This document shows positions 15,676 through 25,400 of a DNA stretch of 64,000 bases, one piece after another. The translations under genes were made by a program, and so were the position numbers. Position 1 is the first letter of the stretch, and the number at the start of each line of letters is the position of its first letter. Below the pieces are notes generated by a model. It saw only the letters and a list, made by a program, of their open reading frames with translations. It had not been told where the DNA came from and searched no databases. The stretch is from Nocardia amikacinitolerans NBRC 108937 (lineage in GTDB: Bacteria; Actinomycetota; Actinomycetes; Mycobacteriales; Mycobacteriaceae), in assembly GCF_001612615.1 (NCBI RefSeq), contig NZ_BDAU01000083.1, positions 124,001-188,000 on the forward strand, written 5' to 3'.

Positions 15676-16709
15676 GCGCGGGCCCTCCCGAGACTTTCAC
15701 CGAGGATGCCGGTCGGGCGGACCATCAGCACCACGACCAGCACGACGAAGGCGACCACGTCGCGCCATTCGATACCGAACAGGATCTGCCCGTACTGCTC
15801 GACGATCCCGAGGATCAGGCCGCCGAGCAGCGCGCCGCGCAGGTTGCCGATACCGCCGAGCACCGCGGCGCTGAACGCCTTGATGCCGAGGATGAAGCCG
15901 CCCGAGTAGATGATCGCGGGCGGGATCTTGATCGCGTACAGCGTCGCCGCCGCGCCAGCGAGCACACCGCCGATGAGGAAGGTCAGCATGATGACCCGCT
16001 CCCGCGAGACGCCCATCAGCGTCGCGGTGTCCGGGTCCTGCGCCACGGCGCGGATGCCGCGGCCGAATTTCGTTCTGTTGATGAGCATTTCGGTGGCGAT
16101 GGCGAGCACCACCGCGGCGACCACGATGAGGATCGCGATATTCGTGACGTCGGCGCCGCTGAAGCTGAACTGCACCGTCGGCTCGACGAGCTGGATCGGC
16201 TGCTGGGCGTTGGTGCCGCCGAGATCGGGATTGATCTTCGGCAGGATGAAGTGCACGAACTCCTGGATCACGAACGACATGCCGATCGCGGTGATCAGGA
16301 AGGCCAGCGGTTTGGCTCCGCGTTTACGCAGCGGGCGATAGGCGACCCGCTCGAGTCCGACCGCAGCGCCGCCGGAGACCAACATGCCGACGATCATCGC
16401 CAAACCGATGTAGACGACCGTCAGCAGCACGCCCTGGTTGTAGACATCGGGGCTGGCGGCGAAACCGAACAGCATCAGTCCGATCAACTGACCGAACATG
16501 CCCAACATGAATATTTCCGAATGGGCGAAATTGATGAGCCGAAGTACGCCGTAGACCAGGGTATAGCCCACCGCTACCAAGGCGTAGATGGAACCGTAGG
16601 TAACTCCGTCGACGGTCAGTCGCCAGAATTGATCGATCACTCCCTGATAGTCGAAGTCGATCGAACCGTCGGCGAGGTATGCCACGCCGGCCAGTGCTGA
16701 TGCTGTCAT
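15672..16709 (-). CDS. livH: Branched-chain amino-acid ABC transporter permease LivH
   Basis: A 345-residue permease of the LivH family. The N-terminal motif TVDGVTYGSIYALVAVGYT and the loop RAVAQDPDTATLMGVSRERV are family signatures; about eight helices are seen. An extra 40-residue N-terminal segment with its own hydrophobic stretch precedes the family core. Pairs with LivM to form the import channel. It is preceded by an 88-base spacer with a strong hairpin separating it from the binding-protein gene. Confidence 0.93.
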   Translation of the reverse strand: MTASALAGVAYLADGSIDFDYQGVIDQFWRLTVDGVTYGSIYALVAVGYTLVYGVLRLINFAHSEIFMLGMFGQLIGLMLFGFAASPDVYNQGVLLTVVYIGLAMIVGMLVSGGAAVGLERVAYRPLRKRGAKPLAFLITAIGMSFVIQEFVHFILPKINPDLGGTNAQQPIQLVEPTVQFSFSGADVTNIAILIVVAAVVLAIATEMLINRTKFGRGIRAVAQDPDTATLMGVSRERVIMLTFLIGGVLAGAAATLYAIKIPPAIIYSGGFILGIKAFSAAVLGGIGNLRGALLGGLILGIVEQYGQILFGIEWRDVVAFVVLVVVLMVRPTGILGESLGRARA

Positions 16710-16745
16710 TCGAAAAACGCCCTCACCCGGTGCCCCTCATGAAAC

Positions 16746-16784
16746 AGCACGTACGGGGGCGTCACGGGCACCCCCGTACGTGCT
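16746..16784 (-). terminator. Hairpin between livK and livH (attenuator or mRNA-stability element)
   Basis: AGCACGTACGGGGG (16746-16759) pairs perfectly over 14 bases with CCCCCGTACGTGCT (16771-16784). It lies just after the binding-protein gene inside the operon, where such hairpins often let the binding protein be made in excess of the permease. Confidence 0.7.
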
Positions 16785-16797
16785 CGGTTCGCGGTAC

Positions 16798-18036
16798 TTA
16801 CTTGACTTCGTAGATCCAGATCTGCGCGTTGGCCAATTCGCCGTTCGGGCTCCACTTGTAGTTACGCGCCAGACCGGGCCCGTCGTAGGAGCGCACGAAT
16901 TCGAGCAGATCGGGGCGGGTGACCTTACCGCCGTCGATACCCTTGGCCAGGATGGTGGTCAGGTCGTAGGCCTCCACCGAGTACACGCCGGGCGCCTGCC
17001 CGTTCAGCGCCTCGTAGTCCTTGGCGAACTTCTCCGGAGCCGGGCCACACGGGCAGGTGAGGTTCGCGCCCTTGGCCGCGCTGCCCGCCTGCGAGATGAA
17101 CTGCGGGTCGTTGACACCGTCCGGGCCGACGAACACGGCCTTCACGCCACCGGACTTCAGCTGCTGCGCCAGCGGCGCGCCCTCGGCGTAGTAGCCGGAG
17201 AAGAAGACCGCGTCCGGCGCCGCCGCCGCGATCTTGGTGACGGTGGCCGAGAAGTCCTTGTCACCCTTCTTGATGCTGGCCGCGCACGCCGGATCGGCGG
17301 CGGCGCCCAAGCCCTCGGTGACGCTCTTGGCCAGGCCGACACCGTAATCGGTGTTGTCCTGCACCACGCACACCTTCTTGTAGTTCGCGGTGCCGACCAG
17401 GTACTTCGCCACCGAAGGACCCTGCACGTCGTCGTTGGCCAGGCCGCGGAAGAAGGTGGTCCAGCCGTTCTGGGTCAGCGTCGCGTTGGTCGCCGAGGAG
17501 GTCACCGCCACCAGGCCCGCGTCGCTCAGGATCTGGCCGGTCGCCTTGGTCTCACCGGAGAACGCGGGGCCGACCAGGCCGATGATCGACTTGTCGTTGA
17601 CGATCTGCGGGATGACCTGGGTCGCCTTCTGCGGATCGCCCTCGGTGTCGAACTGCTTCAGCTCGATCTTGCAGCCCGGATTCGCCTTGTTGTGCTGATC
17701 CAGCGCCAGCTTCACGCCGTTGACGATGTTGATGCCGAGCGCGGCGTCCGGGCCGGTGAGCGCGCCCGCCATGGCGACGGCGGTACCGGGAGCACAGGTG
17801 GCCTTGCCGTCACCCGCCGGGTCGGCCGCCTTCGCTGGGTCGGTCTTCGGCACTTCCTTGCCCGCCGTGTCCACCTGCATGACCGGCTGAATGGACAGGC
17901 CTCCCGAACCGGCGCCGGTCGCGTCCGAGCCGCTGTCGGTGGATTTGTCGCTGCACCCGGTCAGCGCGAGCGCCGCGGCCGCACCGATGACCAATACACC
18001 CCGCGTCGAACGACTGCGCCATGTCGAACTAAGCAC
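16798..18036 (-). CDS. livK: Branched-chain amino-acid ABC transporter substrate-binding lipoprotein
   Basis: A 412-residue periplasmic-binding-protein type I protein. The signal peptide ends at a clear lipobox LTGC (cysteine at about 28), so it is lipid-anchored outside the membrane. The Leu/Ile/Val-binding fold shows GTAVAMAGALTGPDAALGINIVNGVKLALDQ near the start of the mature domain and AYDLTTILAKGID near the end. It delivers branched-chain or related amino acids to LivHM. GTG 18036 has a GAGG ribosome site six bases upstream. A TATGTT -10 box lies at 18102-18107. Confidence 0.93.
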   Translation of the reverse strand: MLSSTWRSRSTRGVLVIGAAAALALTGCSDKSTDSGSDATGAGSGGLSIQPVMQVDTAGKEVPKTDPAKAADPAGDGKATCAPGTAVAMAGALTGPDAALGINIVNGVKLALDQHNKANPGCKIELKQFDTEGDPQKATQVIPQIVNDKSIIGLVGPAFSGETKATGQILSDAGLVAVTSSATNATLTQNGWTTFFRGLANDDVQGPSVAKYLVGTANYKKVCVVQDNTDYGVGLAKSVTEGLGAAADPACAASIKKGDKDFSATVTKIAAAAPDAVFFSGYYAEGAPLAQQLKSGGVKAVFVGPDGVNDPQFISQAGSAAKGANLTCPCGPAPEKFAKDYEALNGQAPGVYSVEAYDLTTILAKGIDGGKVTRPDLLEFVRSYDGPGLARNYKWSPNGELANAQIWIYEVK

Positions 18037-18101
18037 GTCTCACCTCTACGTCCTGTGCTCCCCCGGCAATCCGAGGAGGCCGACCACGTCAGCCCGGTCA
18101 G

Positions 18102-18107
18102 AACATA
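18102..18107 (-). promoter_or_regulatory. Candidate -10 box of the liv operon
   Basis: TATGTT on the minus strand fits TANNNT and would give a leader of about 60 bases before livK. No convincing -35 is seen. Confidence 0.4.
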
Positions 18108-18232
18108 GCGTCGGCACGTTAGATCCGCATCACATTCGCATCATGCGGACGACATCGTGGCGAATTCTTTTTGGCGATCGCGTTTCCGGCGCGTAAATCT
18201 TTCCAGCCCACATCGACCCGAGGGGTGGCGCA

Positions 18233-18853
18233 TCACTTCGGCGCCAGGTTCTCCAGCACCACCTCGGCGACCGCCTTCATGGTAGTCCGGCGATCCATCG
18301 CGGTCCGCTGAATCCACTTGAAAGCCTGCGGCTCGGACAACCCCTGCGTCTGCATCAGCACACCCTTGGCCCGCTCCACCAGCTTGCGCGTCTCCAGCCG
18401 GTCGGCCAGATTCGCGACCTCGCCCTCCAGCGCGGTGATCTCGTGGAAACGGCTCGCCGCCAACTCGATCGCGGGCACCAGATCCGACTTGGTGAACGGC
18501 TTCACCAGATACGCCATCGCGCCCGCGTCGCGCGCCCGCTCCACTAGGTCACGCTGACTGAACGCGGTCAGAATGACCACCGGCGCAACACGTTTCGACG
18601 CGATCTCGGCGGCGGCGTCGATACCGTCACGCCGCGGCATCTTCACATCCATGATCACCAGATCGGGCCGGTGCTCCACCGCGAGATCCACCGCCTGCTG
18701 GCCGTCGCCCGCCTCGCCGACCACCTGATAACCCTCTTCGGTCAGCATCTCGACCAGGTCCATCCGGATGAGCGCCTCGTCTTCGGCGACGACGACCCGC
18801 TTCGCACCGGCGTCCTTCTTCGTGCCGGCGCCCCCTGCTGCGTTAGTGCTCAT
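18233..18853 (-). CDS. pdtaR: ANTAR-domain response regulator PdtaR
   Basis: A 206-residue two-domain regulator. The receiver domain (about residues 18-135) has acidic pocket E24/D25, phospho-acceptor D69 in LVIMDVKMP and the lysine in YLVKPF. The ANTAR RNA-binding domain follows (ETRKLVERAKGVLMQTQGLSEPQAFKWIQRTAMDRRTTM). ANTAR proteins bind paired hexaloop hairpins to block transcription termination; the mycobacterial homologue is phosphorylated by the soluble kinase PdtaS. No kinase gene is adjacent. ATG 18853 has a GAGGTG ribosome site and overlaps the stop of an upstream small frame. Confidence 0.93.
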   Translation of the reverse strand: MSTNAAGGAGTKKDAGAKRVVVAEDEALIRMDLVEMLTEEGYQVVGEAGDGQQAVDLAVEHRPDLVIMDVKMPRRDGIDAAAEIASKRVAPVVILTAFSQRDLVERARDAGAMAYLVKPFTKSDLVPAIELAASRFHEITALEGEVANLADRLETRKLVERAKGVLMQTQGLSEPQAFKWIQRTAMDRRTTMKAVAEVVLENLAPK

Positions 18854-18930
18854 GCCTTCACCTCGCTGCCGCTCGGTTCCGGCATGCGCACTGCGCGCTG
18901 GCACAGGATTCGCTCGCTGCGCTCACTCAT
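18850..18930 (-). CDS. Possible 26-residue upstream ORF coupled to pdtaR
   Basis: An ATG at 18930 with an AGAGGGG ribosome site eight bases upstream opens a short frame beginning MSERSERILCQRAV and ending with a TGA that overlaps the pdtaR ATG (ATGA). A candidate TACTCT -10 box at 19033-19038 would place it in the pdtaR leader. The start overlaps a GAGCGCAGCGAGCG-like palindrome common in these genomes, so the frame may be fortuitous. Confidence 0.35.
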   Translation of the reverse strand: MSERSERILCQRAVRMPEPSGSEVKA

Positions 18931-19032
18931 AGGTATGCCCCTCTGGTTCCGATGCCTGTCCCGACACGCGCGAATGGGCCGAGACCCAACCAACCGGTCT
19001 CGCCCCACCCTGCACGCTGTCGAGTGATGTAG

Positions 19033-19038
19033 AGAGTA
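19033..19038 (-). promoter_or_regulatory. Candidate -10 box for pdtaR
   Basis: TACTCT on the minus strand fits TANNNT; it implies a leader of about 170 bases before pdtaR. Confidence 0.35.
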
Positions 19039-19131
19039 CCTTTCAGTTCGGCTCACAACGCATATACCCTGCGCAAAGAGGAAACTGTGGCGTACACGGC
19101 AACCCGTTCGCGGAAGGCCGCACCGACCCGC

Positions 19132-19137
19132 TATAGT
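19132..19137 (+). promoter_or_regulatory. -10 box of tRNA-Leu
   Basis: TATAGT lies 13 bases before the mature tRNA 5' end, the usual distance for a tRNA promoter. Confidence 0.6.
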
Positions 19138-19150
19138 TCACAACCGGTGC

Positions 19151-19237
19151 GCCGGGTTGGCGGAACTGGCAGACGCGACGGTCTCAAAAACCGTTGTCCG
19201 AAAGGACGTGTGGGTTCGAGTCCCACACTCGGCACCA
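19151..19237 (+). tRNA. tRNA-Leu (anticodon CAA)
   Basis: An 87-base class II tRNA with encoded CCA. The acceptor stem pairs GCCGGGT with ACTCGGC, with A as discriminator. The anticodon stem ACGGT/ACCGT holds loop CTCAAAA with anticodon CAA at 19185-19187, reading UUG codons. A long variable arm (TGTCCGAAAGGACG) and the T arm GTGGGTTCGAGTCCCAC complete the fold. Confidence 0.95.
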
Positions 19238-19955
19238 ATGCTGGGTGAGCCCTGCTTGCGCGCTTCGCGGCTGCGCCGGGGCATTGGTGTTCGTGTTTAT
19301 CTGGGGGCGCAACCCCTAGGCCCCGCCCGGCGGGGCTTCGCCCCCCGGACCCCCGTGTGGGTGGTTGCGTTGGGTGGGTTGCTCGCGATTGATTCTTTGG
19401 GAACCGCTTGGTGTTGTGCCCGCGCTCCGGCGTCCATGCCCGCCGCGACGGTGTTCAGATCATCCGGGAACAGGTGCCTGTACCGATCGAGTCCACGCGG
19501 CGGTCCTATGCCCGAGCATCCGCCGAACGACCTCGACATCGGCCGAGCGCTGACGATGCGGCCGGTATGGCGACGACCGTGCGGGACAACCCACTCGGTC
19601 TCCACCTCGGCCGCCGACCTGGCTGCCTGACCACCATGGTCCCCGCGGGCTGGGCAGGCGTCCAGTTCGAGGCAGCGATTCCCCGCCTGCTCGGGCATTT
19701 ATTCCGGGAACGCTTCGCGTCGGCCAATTCGGTTGCGGCAGTTATTCTTTTACGGCATTCTTACGGATAGGAGCGCCGGGAAGTCTGGTCGGCACAACCT
19801 GGCCTGTTCGGGCCTGGGGGTTTCGGCTGACGAGGGGAAATCAACGGTGCTTGTCGTGCTTTTCCGCCGCGCTGTTCACAGGCGGTTCGATCAATGTGGT
19901 GATCTTCGCGGATGGCGCCCAGATTCGGGAGCGCTACCGACGATCTCACCGTCGT
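19238..19955. other. 718-base gap between tRNA-Leu and the flotillin operon
   Basis: No gene is supported: the open frames lack ribosome sites and family features. After the tRNA come GC-rich hairpins. Base composition falls around 19690-19780 (GCAGTTATTCTTTTACGGC region), which probably holds the operon promoter, though no clean -10 was fixed. No second copy of the tRNA 3' end was found nearby. Confidence 0.5.
19303..19344 (+). terminator. GC-rich hairpin cluster after tRNA-Leu
   Basis: GCCCCGC (19320-19326) can pair with GCGGGGC (19330-19336), or GGGGC (19332-19336) with GCCCC (19340-19344) around TTC; GGGG-CGCAA-CCCC lies just before. Likely the tRNA terminator. Confidence 0.5.
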
Positions 19956-20585
19956 ATGGGTGAGTTCCTCGCTGCGACACTGACGTTTCCCACCGCACTG
20001 TTCACCTTCGCGTTGCTCGTCGTGCTCGGGTACTGGCTGCTCGTCCTGGTCGGCGCCACCGAAGTGGACGCGTTCGATGGCGTCGGCAGCGGCGAAACCG
20101 ACTGGGCAGCGGACGGCTTCGACGCGCTCGGCGTGGGCGGCGTGCCCGCGACGGTCGCGGTGACCGGGCTGGTTTCGCTGTCGTGGTTCGCGAGTCTGGT
20201 GGGGACTGTGGCGATCAGAGCTGTCGATCTCGGTGGAGCCGCCGCGATGGCCGCGGGTATCGCGGTATCGATCGCGGCTGTCGTGGCAGCGGTCCAGGGA
20301 ACCCGTGTGGTGGTGATCCCGCTCCGGCGCTTCTTCCGCCAACCGGTCCCGCCATCGCGGCAGGATTTCATCGGTCGGGTGTGCGTGATTCGGACCCGCC
20401 GTGTCGATGCGGAGTTCGGACAGGCCGAACTCACCTGCGCCGACGGCTCGTCGGCGATCATCCAGGTCCGGCAGAGCTTCGTGCATGCCGCGACCGCTCC
20501 CCTCGCGCAGGGGGAATCTGCTGTCGTTCTCGACTACGACCAGGCCACCGGAGCCTTCTGGGTGGCCGCAACGGAGGGGATCTGA
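19956..20585 (+). CDS. YqiJ/NfeD-like membrane protein with OB-fold tail
   Basis: A 209-residue protein: a short N-terminal helix, about three transmembrane segments (roughly residues 13-31, 66-88 and 92-116) and a C-terminal soluble domain (about 130-209, starting FIGRVCVIRTRRVDAEFGQAEL and ending VVLDYDQATGAFWV) that looks like the OB-fold found in NfeD/YqiJ partners of flotillins. It is the first gene of a coupled three-gene operon: its TGA overlaps the ATG of the flotillin gene (TGATG). The role is probably to anchor or organise the flotillin at the membrane; this follows from the known YqiJ-YqiK pairing. ATG 19956 fits the family N-terminus, but no good ribosome site is seen, so the start is uncertain. 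Confidence 0.75.
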   Translation: MGEFLAATLTFPTALFTFALLVVLGYWLLVLVGATEVDAFDGVGSGETDWAADGFDALGVGGVPATVAVTGLVSLSWFASLVGTVAIRAVDLGGAAAMAAGIAVSIAAVVAAVQGTRVVVIPLRRFFRQPVPPSRQDFIGRVCVIRTRRVDAEFGQAELTCADGSSAIIQVRQSFVHAATAPLAQGESAVVLDYDQATGAFWVAATEGI

Positions 20586-22453
20586 TGTCTACCATCGCAC
20601 TGGGCTTCGGCGTACTGCTGGCGCTGGTTCTGCTCGTGGCGCTCGCCGGCCTGTTTCTGGTGAGCCGACTGTTCAAGAAGGTCAGTCAGGGCCGTGCGCT
20701 GATCATTTCGAAGATGCGGAAGGTGGAGGTCACTTTCACCGGCGCGATCGTGCTGCCGGTGCTGCACAAGGCCGAGTTCATGGACATCTCGGTGAAGACG
20801 ATCGAGATCGACCGGGTCGGTCGCGATGGGCTGATCTGCCGCGACAACATCCGCGCCGACATCCGCATCACCTTCTTCGTCCGGGTCAACAAGACCGTCG
20901 AGGACGTGATCAAGGTGGCTCAAGCGATCGGGACCACCAGGGCCAGCGACCAGGCGACGTTGCAGGAGCTGTTCAGCGCGAAGTTCTCCGAGGCGCTCAA
21001 GACCGTCGGCAAGCACTTGGACTTTGTCGACCTGTACACCCAGCGCAACGAGTTCCGCGATCGCATCATCGCGGTCATCGGCACCGACCTGAACGGCTAC
21101 AGTCTCGAGGACGCCGCGATCGACTACCTCGAGCAGACGCCGCTGACACAGCTGGACGCCCAGAACATCCTCGACGCCCAGGGTATTCGCAAGATCACCG
21201 AGCTGACCGCGATCGAGCACGTACGCACCAACGAGTTCCGCCGCCAGGAAGAGAAGGAGATCACCCGGCAGAACGTCGAAGCGCGCGAGGCCGTGCTCGA
21301 GCTGGAACGTCAGCAGGCCGACGCGGAGAACCGGCAGCGTCGCGAGGTCGAGACCTTGCGCGCCCGGGAGGACGCCGAGATCCTGCGGGTGCAAGCCGAG
21401 GAGCGGCTCAAGGCTCGGACCGCGTTCCTGCGGACCGAGGAAGCGCTCGGTATCCAGGAACAGAACAAGGACCGTGAGATCGCGGTCGCGGAGAAGAACC
21501 GCGAGCGAGTCATCGCCATCGAATCCGAACGAATCGAGAAGGATCGGCTGCTCGAAGTCACCGACCGTGATCGTGCGGTCTCACTGGCCCAGATCGCCAA
21601 CGAGCGCGAACTCGAGACCGAACGCCGCACGGTGTCGGAGGTGGTGCGCGAGCGGGTCGCGGTCGACAAGACCGTCGCCGAACAGGAGGAGCGGATCAAC
21701 CGCCTGCGCGCGGTGGAGGCTGCCGAGCGCGAACGCCAAGCCATCGTCATCCGCGCCGAGGCCGACGCCCAAGAGCATCTGGTCAAGGACATCAAAGCCG
21801 CGGAGGCGGCCGAGGCGGCGGCGAGATTCAAGGCCAAGGAGACCCTGACGCTGGCCGAGGCCGAGCAGCAGGCCGCCGAGTTGCAGGCGCGGGCCAAGAT
21901 CCGGCTCGCCGAGGCGTCCCAGGCCGAGTCAGCCGCCTACGGTCTCGGGCAGGCGCAGGTCCGCGAGCGCGAGGCGGACGCGATCGAAAAGGTGGGTCGT
22001 GCCGAGGCCGCCGCGCTGCGGGAGCGGAACCTGGCCGAGGCCGAGGGGCTGCGCGAGAAGCTCAAGGGCGAGGCCGAAGGCCTCGAGGACAAGGCCGCGG
22101 CGATGGCGGCGCTCGACGACGCGACTCGCGAGCACGAGGAATACCGGCTGCGGTTGGAACTCGAGAAGGAGGTCGAACTGGCCAAGGTGCATGCGCATCG
22201 GGAGGTCGCCGCAGCGCAGGCCAAGGTGCTGGCAACGGGTCTCGAGCAGGCCAATATCGACATCGTCGGCGGCGAGTCGGTGTTCCTGGACCGGCTCGTG
22301 GGTTCGATCGGTCTCGGCAAGGGCCTGGATCGGCTGCTGCACACCGACACCGGTGCCGCGGCAAGCGCGGTCGTCGGCTCGCTGCTTGCCCGCAACGGCT
22401 CCGACCCAGCGGCGTCGAGCGACAGTGCCTCCGACGTCAGCTTCGCGAAATGA
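20585..22453 (+). CDS. YqiK-type flotillin (SPFH/band 7 protein)
   Basis: A 622-residue flotillin. One N-terminal membrane helix (residues 3-27) is followed by the SPFH domain (about 30-200: QGRALIISKMRKVEVTFTGA, DNIRADIRITFFVRVN), then about 340 residues of Glu/Arg/Ala-rich coiled coil with repeated EAE-type motifs, and a C-terminal segment with GLGKGLDRLL. Flotillins oligomerise into cage- or raft-like assemblies on the inner membrane. The gene is coupled on both sides: its start overlaps the YqiJ-like stop and its stop overlaps the ATPase start (ATGA). That fixed arrangement indicates one complex or pathway. Confidence 0.9.
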   Translation: MSTIALGFGVLLALVLLVALAGLFLVSRLFKKVSQGRALIISKMRKVEVTFTGAIVLPVLHKAEFMDISVKTIEIDRVGRDGLICRDNIRADIRITFFVRVNKTVEDVIKVAQAIGTTRASDQATLQELFSAKFSEALKTVGKHLDFVDLYTQRNEFRDRIIAVIGTDLNGYSLEDAAIDYLEQTPLTQLDAQNILDAQGIRKITELTAIEHVRTNEFRRQEEKEITRQNVEAREAVLELERQQADAENRQRREVETLRAREDAEILRVQAEERLKARTAFLRTEEALGIQEQNKDREIAVAEKNRERVIAIESERIEKDRLLEVTDRDRAVSLAQIANERELETERRTVSEVVRERVAVDKTVAEQEERINRLRAVEAAERERQAIVIRAEADAQEHLVKDIKAAEAAEAAARFKAKETLTLAEAEQQAAELQARAKIRLAEASQAESAAYGLGQAQVREREADAIEKVGRAEAAALRERNLAEAEGLREKLKGEAEGLEDKAAAMAALDDATREHEEYRLRLELEKEVELAKVHAHREVAAAQAKVLATGLEQANIDIVGGESVFLDRLVGSIGLGKGLDRLLHTDTGAAASAVVGSLLARNGSDPAASSDSASDVSFAK

Positions 22454-25400
22454 GCGACGACCTGCCGCGGCAGCTGGACGCGGACGCCGGGGTGGCGACA
22501 TCCGCCCCGGCCGCCGCCCTGGACGGCGGCACGTACGAGGTGCTGCGGGCCCGGCTGCGCGAGCAGTCGGGCGAATTGGCGCGGCGCTGTACACAGCTCA
22601 ACGACCGCCGTATCGCGGAGTTCGGCGGTATCGAGATGACGCTGCTGGGCACCGAGCGGATCCGCACCGAGCACAACTGCGTGCCACGCGACATCGTGGC
22701 ACTGCCGGACGGGCGAATGGTCTTCGGCTACAACGTGTTCATCGGGTCGAAGCCACATACCGAGGTCGGCGACGTGTTCGCCGTCCATCGGTTCCGCCGG
22801 GACGGGACCTGGTTCGGTTTCGAGGAAGTCGACCCCGCGGGATTGTTCGATGACGCGCGATTCCACCGCGACTTCGCCGAACTGTATCGGTACTACAGCC
22901 AGACGCGCCTACTCCAGCTGCGCAGGACCGAGGGCCGGATGCTGGCCGTCTTCCAGACCGGTCAGCGCACCGACGACATCAAAGTCCTGCGCTGGCGCAC
23001 CGAGAATCCCGACTCGGTGCGCTACCTCGACAACCGCGGTGAACGCGACCACGTGTTTCCCGCCGCCCACGAATTCACCTGGACCGAGACCACCCGCGCG
23101 GACCAGGTACCCGGCAGGCATCCGCACCTGTCGATCCTGAACGAGGTGTTCGTCGAGACGCTCGGCGGCACCCTCACCATCAAGGTCGAGAACGACACCG
23201 AGACAGGATCGGGCATCTACAGCGAGCCGGTGGCGGAACCGCTGCAGAGTCTGGCCGACGCCGACGTGCACTACGCGAGGGTCGGTGTGCTGATCCTGCT
23301 ACGCATTCGCCCTTACAACGAAATCAACTGGCGCTACCTGGTTTTCAATACGCGAACCAGGGGCGTGCTGCGGCTCGATGGCATCGGGTTGTCGTGCCGG
23401 TTGTTGCCCGACGAGCAGGGCATCATCTTTCCCGGCGGCTACTACCTCGATACCGGTGTGCACAAGACCTTCGACACCGCGGTCACCGACCTGGAGTACG
23501 AGCGCACCGTGCGCGCCGCCAGCGGTGAGGATGTGCTGTATGTATTCCATGCCAGGGCCGAGGGCCGGACTCTGCTGCTGCCCTACAACGTGATCGCCAA
23601 GCGGGTTTCCACTCCGATCACCTGCCACGGATATTCGTTGTTCAATGACGGCACCATGGTGGTCTTCCGCGCACTGTCGGACGAACCGGCCCGAGTGCAT
23701 CCCATGCAGCTGTGGCAGACGCCGTTCGTCTCCGATGTGCACGCCGCGCGGCAGCCGGTGGGAGCCGGGGCGCTGGCGCGAATCGGCAACGCCGAGCTGG
23801 TACGCGGCATCTCCGAGTGCTTGTCGGTGGCACGCATGGCCGACGACATGGCGCCGGCCACGGCGGTCTTCGAGGCGATGATCGCGGCGTGCGTCCGCGT
23901 CGCCGATCACTACCCTTGGCTGGCCGACCCGGACCTCGGCGCTGTCGCCGGACCGCTCGCCGCGCTGCGCGCCACCGCCGAGCAGGTGCTCGACGAGTTC
24001 GAGAAGGTCACCGCACGGACCGAACAGGCCGCCGCCGCGGTCGCGGCGGCCGCCGACCAAATCGCCGACCTGGTGCGAACCGTCGACACGGCCGCACACA
24101 CCACCGCAGAAGGCTGGGTCGGGCAGCTCACCGAGCTACATCGAGCCCACGGGCGGCTGGCAACCCTGCGTGAGCTGCGCTACGTCGACACGACCCGCCT
24201 CGATGAACTGACCGCGACGGTATCGGCCGCGCTCGTCGGCGCCGGGCATCGCGCGATCGAAGCGCTCAGCGATGCGAAGGCATTCGATGAGCTCCAGCGT
24301 GAAATCGCCGCCGAGACCGAGCGTGCGGAGACGATCGCGACGTCCGCCGAAGCCGAGCCGATCCGGCGGTGGCTCACCGAACGGGCCGACGCGCTGCGGA
24401 CGGTCATCGACGTGGTCTCGGGCCTGCGCATCGCCGACGCGACCGTCCGTACCGGGATTCTGGAAAGCCTCGGTACCGCACTCGCCGGCATCAACCGGGT
24501 TCGCGCCACGCTCCAGGCCCGCCGCGCTGATCTCGCCACAGTGGAAGGACGCGCGGAATTCGCCGCCGAGTTCGCGTTGTTCGGGCAAGCGGTAACGGGC
24601 GCGCTGGCAATATCCGACACGCCCGATGCCTGTGACGATCAGGTGGCGAAGCTCCTGCTGACCGTGGAGAACCTGGAAGCCAGGTTCGGAGAGCTGGACG
24701 ATTTCGCGGTGCGACTCGCGGCCGAGCGCGAAGACATCCACGAAGCGTTCGCGGCACGCAAGCAAGCTCTGGTCGACGAGCGGTCGCAGCGGGCCGGGCG
24801 CCTGACCGAGTCGGCGCAACGGCTGCTGCGCAGCATCGAACGCCGGTGCGCCACACTGACATCGACCGATGAGGTGAACGCCTACTTCGCCGCGGACCCG
24901 ATGCCTGCCCGGCTCCGCGAGGTCGTCGCCGAACTGCGCGCCATCGATGAGGTCGTACGTGCCGAGGAGTTCGACGGACGCGTCAGCACGGTGCGCCAGG
25001 AGGCAGTTCGAGCGCTGCGTGACAGGCAGGACCTCTACACCGACGGCGGCGAGACGATCCGACTGGGTCGGCACCGTTTCACGGTCGACTCCCAGCCGAT
25101 GGATGTGGCGCTGGTGCCGCACGCCGATTCGGTCGTGTACTCCATCACCGGCACCGACTATCGCGCACCGGTCCGTGACAGCGACTTCGCCGACACCGCA
25201 CCTTTCTGGTCGCAGCTGCTCGTCTCCGAGACCGAGCAACTCTACCGTTCGGAATATCTCGCGACCACCCTGCTGGCCGAAGCGGAAGCCGACGGCAGCC
25301 TCGAGTCACTGCACGCCGCTGCCGACGACGGTGAACTGCCCGCCCTCGTGCGCCGTGCGGCCGAACACCGCTATGACGAGGGTTACCAACTCGGCGTGCA

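Noticed and set aside
19157..19630. Open frame starting inside tRNA-Leu
   Set aside because: It begins within the tRNA and its product is low-complexity; no start signal.
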